Below are positions 59,012-64,000 of a stretch of 64,000 bases of DNA, piece by piece. The DNA is from Clostridiales bacterium (GTDB lineage Bacteria > Bacillota_A > Clostridia > Oscillospirales > Oscillospiraceae): assembly GCA_014799485.1 (NCBI GenBank), contig JAAVHY010000045.1, forward strand, positions 1 to 64,000, given 5' to 3'. The notes under the pieces are model-generated. The model worked only from the letters and a program-made list of their open reading frames with translations. It searched no databases and had not been told where the DNA came from. The translations under genes were made by a program, and so were the position numbers. Position 1 is the first letter of the stretch, and each line of letters opens with the position of its first letter.

Positions 59012-60145
59012 TCAATCCGCCCGCCCCGCCAGCCGCTGGGAGTACTCCGAACGGAACGCGGCAAACTGTCCGCCGTCCAGGGCGTCCCGGATGCGCCGCA
59101 GCAGGTCGTTGTAGAAATAGAGGTTGTGCATCACCGCCAGCCGCATGGCCAGCATCTCCCCCGCCACGAACAGATGGCGCAGATAGGCCCGGGAGAAGTT
59201 CCGGCACACCGGGCAGCCGCAGTTGGGGTCAATGGGCCGGTCATCCAGCTTGAAGCGCTCATTCTTGAGGTTCAGCGCCCCTTGCCAGGTGAACAGCTTG
59301 CCATGACGGGCGTTGCGGGCGGGCATGACGCAGTCGAAGAAGTCGATCCCACGGGCCACCCCCTCGATGATGTTGGATGGCGTCCCCACCCCCATCAGAT
59401 ACCGGGGCTTGTCCGCGGGCATATGGGGCTCCACCGCCTCGATGATGCGGTACATCACCTCGGTGGGCTCTCCCACCGCCAGACCGCCGATGGCGTAGCC
59501 GCCGCAGGGAATTTTCGCCGTCTCCTTCATGTGCCACACCCGCAGATCCTCGTAGGTGGCCCCCTGGTTGATGCCGAACAGCACCTGTCCCGGGTTGACG
59601 CAATCAGGCAGGGCGTTCAGCCGGTCATGTTCCGTCTTGCACCGCTCCAGCCAGCGCAGGGTCCGCTCACAGGACGCCTTGGCATAGTCGTAGGGGGCGG
59701 GGTTCTCCACGCACTCGTCGAAGGCCATGGCCACGTCGCTGCCCAGGTTGGACTGGATGCGCATGGACTCCTCCGGCCCCATGAAAATGCGTTTGCCATC
59801 GATGTGGGAGGAGAAGGTGACCCCCTCCTCCGTGATCTTCCGCAGCCCCGCCAGGGAGAACACCTGGAACCCGCCGGAGTCGGTGAGCATGGGGCCGTCC
59901 CACCGCATGAACCTGTGGAGGCCCCCCATCTGCCGCACCACATCGTCGCCGGGGCGCAGGTGGAGATGGTAGGTGTTGGACAGCTCGATCTGGCAGCCGA
60001 TCTCCTTCAGGTCAAAGGCGGACAGCGCCCCCTTGATGGCCCCCTGGGTGCCCACGTTCATAAACACCGGGGTCTGCGCCACGCCGTGGGGGCAGGTGAA
60101 TTCCCCACGGCGGGCCGCACCCTCGGTTTTGATCACTCGAAACAC
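59012..60145 (-). CDS. tgt: tRNA-guanine transglycosylase
   Basis: Exchanges G34 for preQ1 in tRNAs with GUN anticodons, on the queuosine pathway. The 377-residue TIM barrel has the nucleophile region LTDSGGFQVFSLA, GINQGATYEDLR, GGYAIGGLAVGEP, GIDFFDCVMPARNARHG, and the zinc site CGCPVCRNFSRAYLRHLFVAGE. I prefer the GTG at 60145, since homologues begin at the equivalent of FRVIKTEGAARRG. A GTG at 60169, with GGTGGAG upstream and inside ridA, is also possible. Confidence 0.96.
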   Translation of the reverse strand: MFRVIKTEGAARRGEFTCPHGVAQTPVFMNVGTQGAIKGALSAFDLKEIGCQIELSNTYHLHLRPGDDVVRQMGGLHRFMRWDGPMLTDSGGFQVFSLAGLRKITEEGVTFSSHIDGKRIFMGPEESMRIQSNLGSDVAMAFDECVENPAPYDYAKASCERTLRWLERCKTEHDRLNALPDCVNPGQVLFGINQGATYEDLRVWHMKETAKIPCGGYAIGGLAVGEPTEVMYRIIEAVEPHMPADKPRYLMGVGTPSNIIEGVARGIDFFDCVMPARNARHGKLFTWQGALNLKNERFKLDDRPIDPNCGCPVCRNFSRAYLRHLFVAGEMLAMRLAVMHNLYFYNDLLRRIRDALDGGQFAAFRSEYSQRLAGRAD

Positions 60146-60150
60146 GGCGT

Positions 60151-60528
60151 TTAGAATGCCGCGACGCACTCGATCTCCACCCGCGCGTCCTTGGGCAGCG
60201 CGGCAACCTGGTAGGCGGCCCGGGCGGGATAGGGCGCGGTGAAGAACTCGGCGTACACCTCGTTCATGGCGCCAAAGTCGGCGATATCCTTGAGCATGAC
60301 GGTGGTCTTGACCACGTGGGACATATCCAGCCCATCCGCCGCCAGGATATTCTTGATGTTGGTGAGGGACTGGCGGGTCTGGGCCGCGATGTCCTCACCG
60401 GCGAAGGCCCCGGTGGCGGGGTCGATGGGAAGCTGGCCGGACACGTAGACCACATTCCCCCAGCGGACAGCCTGGGAATAGGGGCCGATGGCGGCGGGGG
60501 CGTTGTCGGTATGGATGGCTTTGTTCAT
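60151..60528 (-). CDS. ridA: RidA family enamine/imine deaminase
   Basis: Hydrolyses reactive 2-aminoacrylate-type enamines made by PLP enzymes. The 125-residue product has the whole family pattern: APAAIGPYSQAVRWGNVVYVSGQLPIDPATG, QTRQSLTNIKNILAADG, VVKTTVMLKDIADFGAMNEVYAEFF, and the catalytic Arg in YPARAAYQVAALPKDARVEIECVA. The ATG at 60528 follows AGGAGAG; a TTG at 60537 is too close to it. Confidence 0.96.
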   Translation of the reverse strand: MNKAIHTDNAPAAIGPYSQAVRWGNVVYVSGQLPIDPATGAFAGEDIAAQTRQSLTNIKNILAADGLDMSHVVKTTVMLKDIADFGAMNEVYAEFFTAPYPARAAYQVAALPKDARVEIECVAAF

Positions 60529-60545
60529 GATGATCAACTCTCCTT

Positions 60546-61424
60546 TTATCGCAATTCAACGGTGTATTTCAGCTTCTTCTCCCCACCAGGGGCGAGGCGG
60601 ATGACGTGGGGCTTGTCGGCAAATTCACCGCTCTCCCCTTCCACCGCGGCGCAGCCGTGCCAGGGCTCCAGGCAGATATAGGGGGCGTTGACGTTCGCCA
60701 TGGTCCAGAACGCGATCATGGGGAACTCGCCAAAATCCATATAAACGCCCCGGCCGCCGTCCTTGTGGCGGAGGGTCACCCCCTTGGAGCGCAGGCCCTC
60801 AAAGATGATGGTGTCCAGCCGGTCAAATATTGCATGATCCAGGGCAATGGTATCGGTGTGATCCAGGATGTGCTCCCGCCGGGCAGTCATATGCCCCTGG
60901 GCGCTGGGCACGATGGACTGGGCGTCCTCCACCTCGTCAAACACCAGGCGGTAGTCCTCAAACCGCTCGCCTTCCCGCAGGGGGCAGTTGATGCCGGTGT
61001 GGCCGCCCACGCAGAACAGCAGATCCTCGCTGCCGGGGTTCTGCGTCTCGAACTGGGTATAAAACCCGTTGTCGGTGAGCTGGTGCCGTATCCGAAGCAC
61101 AAAATGGTAGGGATAGCACGCCAGCGTTTCCGGCGAGTCCCGCAGCTCCAGCACGGCGTAGTCCTCCCCCTGCTCCGCCACCGTAAACTCGCTCTGGCGG
61201 GCAAAGCCGTGGCGGCCCATCTCATAAGCCTTGCCGTCCACGGACACCTTCCCGTCCACCAGGTTGCCCACTACGGGGAACAGGTTCGGGTTGCGCCCCG
61301 GCCAATATTTGGGGTCGCCGCCCCAGATATATTCGGTCCCCTGCTCGTCCCGGAAGGACACCAGCTCGCCGCCTTTTGTCTCAACGGCGGCGGTGCAGGC
61401 TCCCCGCTTCAGTTCGATCCTCAT
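60546..61424 (-). CDS. Aldose 1-epimerase (mutarotase)-like protein
   Basis: A 292-residue beta-sandwich of the galactose-mutarotase superfamily, LacX-like group. KRGACTAAVETKGGELVSFRD, WGGDPKYWPGRNPNLFPVVGNL, MGRHGFARQSEFTV, CVGGHTGINCPL and YICLEPWHG include the His and Glu residues used for sugar ring opening. The ATG at 61424 follows AAAGGAGGAG. Sits next to a sugar-type nucleotidyltransferase, which hints at carbohydrate metabolism, but the substrate is unknown. Confidence 0.88.
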   Translation of the reverse strand: MRIELKRGACTAAVETKGGELVSFRDEQGTEYIWGGDPKYWPGRNPNLFPVVGNLVDGKVSVDGKAYEMGRHGFARQSEFTVAEQGEDYAVLELRDSPETLACYPYHFVLRIRHQLTDNGFYTQFETQNPGSEDLLFCVGGHTGINCPLREGERFEDYRLVFDEVEDAQSIVPSAQGHMTARREHILDHTDTIALDHAIFDRLDTIIFEGLRSKGVTLRHKDGGRGVYMDFGEFPMIAFWTMANVNAPYICLEPWHGCAAVEGESGEFADKPHVIRLAPGGEKKLKYTVELR

Positions 61425-61452
61425 CGTCTGCTCCTCCTTTAATTTGATCCGT

Positions 61453-62373
61453 TCAGCCTTCCGGCCACAGCTCATCCGGGTACAGCCCCGCCTCGGTCAT
61501 GGCCGCGATGGCCGCGGTGACGGTGGGCTTGTCCTCCCGGTAGGTGACGCCGTACCATTTATCCTCGCTGACCAGCACCTGCACCCTGGCCCTGCCAAGG
61601 AGCTGGTTCACCACGCTGGGCAGGAAATACTCCCCCTTCAGCGGGTTTTCCGCCAGCGCCTGATCCAAAAACGCCGGGAACCGGGCCTCTGCCTCGTCCA
61701 GGAAGCTCCGCTGGAAACCCCACATGTTCATGGACACCACGGTGTCCCCGGCGATGGGCGTCCAGGTCTGGCCGCCGTCCTCGGAATAACGGCCATCCTC
61801 CCCCTCCTTTTCGATGCAGGTGCGCTCATGGATGCTGCAAAGCGTCCAGTCCGGGTCCATAGCGCAAACTCCCCGGGCCACGGAACCATTCTCCGTCACC
61901 GTATTTCTCAGCCGGTAGCCCACCATGGCGTACTCATACACATCCCCATCCGGATGGGTGAGCAGATAGTCATAGATGAGCTTGTACGCCTCCGGGCCGT
62001 AGTAGTCGTCGGCGTTGATGATGGCGAAGGGGCCGTCCACCACGTGCCGGGCCGCCAGCGCCGCCTGGGCGGTGCCCCAGGGCTTCACCCGGCCCTCCGG
62101 GATGGAGTAGCCGTCAGGCAGGTCGTCCATGCGCTGGAACACATATTTCACATCCATATGCCGCTCTACGCGGCGGCCCACCCGGGCCTTGAACTCCTCC
62201 TCGATCTCCTTCTTGATGACGAACACCACCGTCTCAAATCCCGCCCGGTGCGCGTCGTACATGGAGTAGTCCAGGATCACCTGATCATGGTTCCCCACCG
62301 GATCCAGCTGCTTCAGGCCGCCGTACCGGCTGCCCATACCTGCGGCCATGATCACCAAAACAGGCTTTTTCAT
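61453..62373 (-). CDS. Nucleotidyltransferase, sugar-nucleotide type
   Basis: A 306-residue GT-A-like nucleotidyltransferase. The N-terminal VLVIMAAGMGSRYGGLKQLDPVG is the nucleotide-binding GxGxR...K motif. PWGTAQAALAARHVVDGPFAIINADDYYG carries the metal-binding DD. No C-terminal left-handed beta-helix is present. It could activate a sugar phosphate for surface polysaccharide or cell-wall use; the exact substrate cannot be told. AGGAGAG precedes the ATG. Confidence 0.88.
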   Translation of the reverse strand: MKKPVLVIMAAGMGSRYGGLKQLDPVGNHDQVILDYSMYDAHRAGFETVVFVIKKEIEEEFKARVGRRVERHMDVKYVFQRMDDLPDGYSIPEGRVKPWGTAQAALAARHVVDGPFAIINADDYYGPEAYKLIYDYLLTHPDGDVYEYAMVGYRLRNTVTENGSVARGVCAMDPDWTLCSIHERTCIEKEGEDGRYSEDGGQTWTPIAGDTVVSMNMWGFQRSFLDEAEARFPAFLDQALAENPLKGEYFLPSVVNQLLGRARVQVLVSEDKWYGVTYREDKPTVTAAIAAMTEAGLYPDELWPEG

Positions 62374-62402
62374 CGCTCATCTCTCCTATTTATGTTATTT
62401 TC

Positions 62403-62843
62403 TCAAATATCGGCCGCCTCATTCCGGCAGCCGCTGCCCACATACACGGCTTTCAGCCGTTCCACCGCCTCCTGCACCAGCTGTCCCACGCTCAGCTCCC
62501 CCGTGCCCACCACGATGTTGTCGCAATGCCCGATGGGCAGCAGGATGCGCTTGGCTTGGCTTTGCCCCGCCGCCAGGGCCATAGCCGGGGTGATCTCTCC
62601 CAGCATGGCGTCGGCAATGACCACGCCGATGGGGGCCAGGATCACATCCGCCCGGCGGCAATTCACCACCACGGCGTTCTCCCCGGTGGCCACCTGGTCG
62701 GCCCCCGCTTTCAGCATGGCGGAGGCCGCCAGACTGTTGGTCCCCACTGCCGTCACGCTTTGGCCGGGAAGCGCCTTTTTCACAGCCGCCACCAGCTGCC
62801 GCCCGATGCCGCCGCCCTGCGCGTCGATAATCAGAATGTTCAT
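62403..62843 (-). CDS. DUF3842 family protein
   Basis: A 146-residue protein of the clostridial DUF3842 family: MNILIIDAQGGGIGRQLVAAVKKA with a glycine-rich loop like a nucleotide-binding P-loop or Rossmann turn, VGTNSLAASAMLKAGAD, ADVILAPIGVVIADAMLGEITPAMA and a late CDNIVVGTGEL. Function unknown. The ATG at 62843 follows AGGCGGG; the longer frame to 62918 includes unlikely coding sequence. Confidence 0.87.
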   Translation of the reverse strand: MNILIIDAQGGGIGRQLVAAVKKALPGQSVTAVGTNSLAASAMLKAGADQVATGENAVVVNCRRADVILAPIGVVIADAMLGEITPAMALAAGQSQAKRILLPIGHCDNIVVGTGELSVGQLVQEAVERLKAVYVGSGCRNEAADI

Positions 62844-62963
62844 ATCCCGCCTACCTTCCTTTTTCCCTTTTATCAATATATCACAGCCCCGGGGAAAAGT
62901 CACGCCAAAAATGCCCATCCTGGCAAAAAAGCGCCCCGCTGTATTCCCACGTCGAAAATGGAC

Positions 62964-62991
62964 TTGCCAACATCGGGATTTGGTTTATAAT
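62964..62991 (+). promoter_or_regulatory. Promoter of the gtrA-like gene
   Basis: TTGCCA (62964-62969), 16-base spacer, TATAAT (62986-62991), 45 bases before the ATG. Confidence 0.65.
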
Positions 62992-63036
62992 ATCATTATG
63001 GAATGCGGGGCCTCTGCCCCGACAGGAGGGGTGCTT

Positions 63037-63480
63037 ATGTTTTTGGGAAACCGGCCTGGCCGGGACGCCGTCCGGGCTCTGCTGCGCAAACACCGGGAAC
63101 TGGTCAGCTACCTGTTCTGGGGCGTGATGACCACCGCGGTCAACTATGCGGCCTACACCCTGCTTACCGAGGGTATACACGTCTATTACCTCACCAGCAC
63201 CGTCATCGCCTGGGCAATCAGCGTACTGTTCGCCTATTTTGTCAACAAGCTGTTCGTGTTCCAGTCCAGGGACTGGGCGTGGCGGGTGGCCCTGCGGGAG
63301 CTGTGGCAGATGGTGGCCGCACGGCTGTTCTCACTGGGGCTGGAAATGGCCATCATGTGGCTTTTCGTGGATATGATGTATTGCAACCACCTTGTGGTCA
63401 AGCTCGCCGCCAACGTGGTGGTGGTCATCGTCAACTATGTGCTGAGCAAGTTCATCATCTTTAAAAAGAAAGCCGGTTGA
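63037..63480 (+). CDS. GtrA family membrane protein
   Basis: A 147-residue protein with four transmembrane helices: ELVSYLFWGVMTTAVNYAAYTLL, YYLTSTVIAWAISVLFAYFVNKLFVF, the helix after RELWQMVAARLFSLGLEMAIMWLFV, and VVKLAANVVVVIVNYVLSKFIIF. This is the GtrA/flippase-like pattern linked to moving undecaprenyl-linked sugars or teichoic-acid glycosylation. AGGAGGGG precedes the ATG. A longer open frame running back to 61231 is not coding. Confidence 0.9.
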   Translation: MFLGNRPGRDAVRALLRKHRELVSYLFWGVMTTAVNYAAYTLLTEGIHVYYLTSTVIAWAISVLFAYFVNKLFVFQSRDWAWRVALRELWQMVAARLFSLGLEMAIMWLFVDMMYCNHLVVKLAANVVVVIVNYVLSKFIIFKKKAG

Positions 63481-63484
63481 CCAG

Positions 63485-63517
63485 CCGGGGGCCGTGGAAG
63501 CGGCCCCCGGTTTGCTT
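63485..63517 (+). terminator. Terminator of gtrA-like gene
   Basis: A perfect 10-bp GC stem (63485-63494 with 63501-63510, loop of 6) followed by TTTGCTT, right after the stop. Confidence 0.85.
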
Positions 63518-63562
63518 ATATTCGCCTCTGAACCACACATAATAGGGACATGAGGTGATTTT

Positions 63563-64000
63563 ATGGAATCTATCTGGGAAAACGTCCGCCTTCCTGAATT
63601 TGAACCGCTGCGGAAGGACATCCGCGCCGACACGCTGGTCATCGGCGGGGGACTGGCCGGCCTGCTGTGCGCTTATGAGCTGGCCCGGGCTGGGGCGGAC
63701 TGCGTGCTGGTGGAAGCGGGGCGGCTGTGCGGCGAGACGACGAAAAACACCACCGCCAAGCTCACCGTCCAGCACGGGCTGGTCTTCCACAAGCTGCTCA
63801 AGGAGTTCGGCCCGGAGCGGACGAGGGCCTATCTGGACGCCAACCAGGCTGCCCTGGAGCGTATCCGGACGCTGTGCCGGGATATCCCCTGCGATTTTGA
63901 GGAAAAGCCCAACTTCGTCTATTCCCTGGACAGCCGGGAAGGGCTGGATCAGGAGCTGGCCGCCCTGGAGGCGCTGGGCCATCCCGCTGCCCTGGTGAAT
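63563..64000 (+). CDS. FAD-dependent oxidoreductase, 5' part
   Basis: The frame stays open from the ATG at 63563 to the window end (146 codons, incomplete). GAGGTG lies seven bases before it. ADTLVIGGGLAGLLCAYELARAG is a DadA-type FAD-binding Rossmann start. TTKNTTAKLTVQHGLVFHKLL is characteristic of the YhfW-like group, whose full proteins carry a C-terminal Rieske [2Fe-2S] domain. That domain, if present, lies beyond the window. Substrate unknown. Confidence 0.85.
   Translation, partial: MESIWENVRLPEFEPLRKDIRADTLVIGGGLAGLLCAYELARAGADCVLVEAGRLCGETTKNTTAKLTVQHGLVFHKLLKEFGPERTRAYLDANQAALERIRTLCRDIPCDFEEKPNFVYSLDSREGLDQELAALEALGHPAALVN

Noticed and set aside
61231..63480. 749-codon plus-strand open frame ending in the GtrA-like protein
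   Set aside because: Only the last 147 codons match a protein family, with a good ribosome binding site at 63037. The first part is antisense to three well-supported minus-strand genes.
1..64000. CRISPR array, insertion sequence, prophage or plasmid origin
   Set aside because: No regularly spaced repeats, transposase, integrase, phage structural or replication-initiator genes were found.

Overview
The window looks like a chromosomal segment of a GC-rich, endospore-forming Clostridia, most likely in the Oscillospiraceae (Flavonifractor/Lawsonibacter/Intestinimonas-like). The evidence is the GC-rich coding sequence, the spoIIGA-sigE-sigG sporulation cluster, the IspH-S1 fusion protein, GerW/YtfJ, DUF4364, DUF3842 and DUF3792/TIGR04086 family proteins, and consistent Firmicutes gene orders (ylxM-ffh-rpsP, plsX-acpP-rnc-scpA-scpB, dprA-topA-trmFO). 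The taxon is inferred from gene content, not from a marker search.

Layout: 0-1.9 kb rpsB-tsf (translation). 1.9-4.4 kb, minus strand: spoIIGA, pro-sigma-E and sigma-G, with a promoter that has the unusual 22-bp spacing of spoIIG promoters. 4.5-10.2 kb, minus strand: one likely operon glyA / DUF7916-like / rarA / DUF951 / hisC / unknown HExxH protein. 10.3-11.6 kb: nth and a VanZ-like protein. 11.6-13.3 kb: an ECF sigma factor with a DUF4179 membrane anti-sigma candidate. 13.4-17.9 kb: folD, lgt and an M16 peptidase pair. 18.1-20.4 kb: ylxM-ffh-rpsP-khpA. 20.6 kb: tRNA-Arg(ACG). 20.8-22.5 kb: rex coupled to an S-layer-homology protein. 22.6-24.8 kb: a three-gene cassette with SpoIID-like and peptidoglycan-binding domains. 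24.8-26.2 kb: DUF4364 and a CmpB-type membrane protein. 26.3-32.3 kb: a BMP-type nucleoside ABC importer next to deoC. 32.4-36.1 kb: an inverted-repeat element, two XRE regulators and an ABC exporter. 36.2-50.9 kb, minus strand: a long housekeeping run (trmFO, plsX, acpP, rnc, scpA, scpB, DUF2953, ytfJ, dacF, rluB-like, rpiR, BaiN-like, cmk, plsC, ispH-S1, DUF362). 50.9-51.5 kb: a two-gene XRE/small-protein islet with an 18-bp perfect palindrome, lying between topA and trmFO. 51.5-62.8 kb, minus strand: DUF3842, nucleotidyltransferase, mutarotase-like, ridA, tgt, yajC, DUF3792, greA, lysS, trmH-like, dprA, topA. 63.0-64.0 kb: gtrA-like and the 5' part of an FAD oxidoreductase.

Most of the window is core metabolism and information processing. 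The functional threads are sporulation control and cortex or envelope remodelling (sigE/sigG/spoIIGA, PG-binding cassette, dacF, ytfJ), lipoprotein and phospholipid synthesis (lgt, plsX, acpP, plsC), one-carbon metabolism (glyA, folD, trmFO), and nucleoside salvage (BMP importer, deoC).

The least explained items are: the XRE/DUF6809-like islet, whose palindrome fills the spacer of a consensus promoter; an XRE protein with a strict glycine decapeptide repeat; an HExxH protein of unknown function; a 155-bp element at 32371-32525; and two genes whose ribosome binding sites lie inside hairpins. No CRISPR array, intact insertion sequence, phage or rRNA gene was seen. Start codons were re-chosen by ribosome binding site and family length wherever the longest open frame looked wrong.
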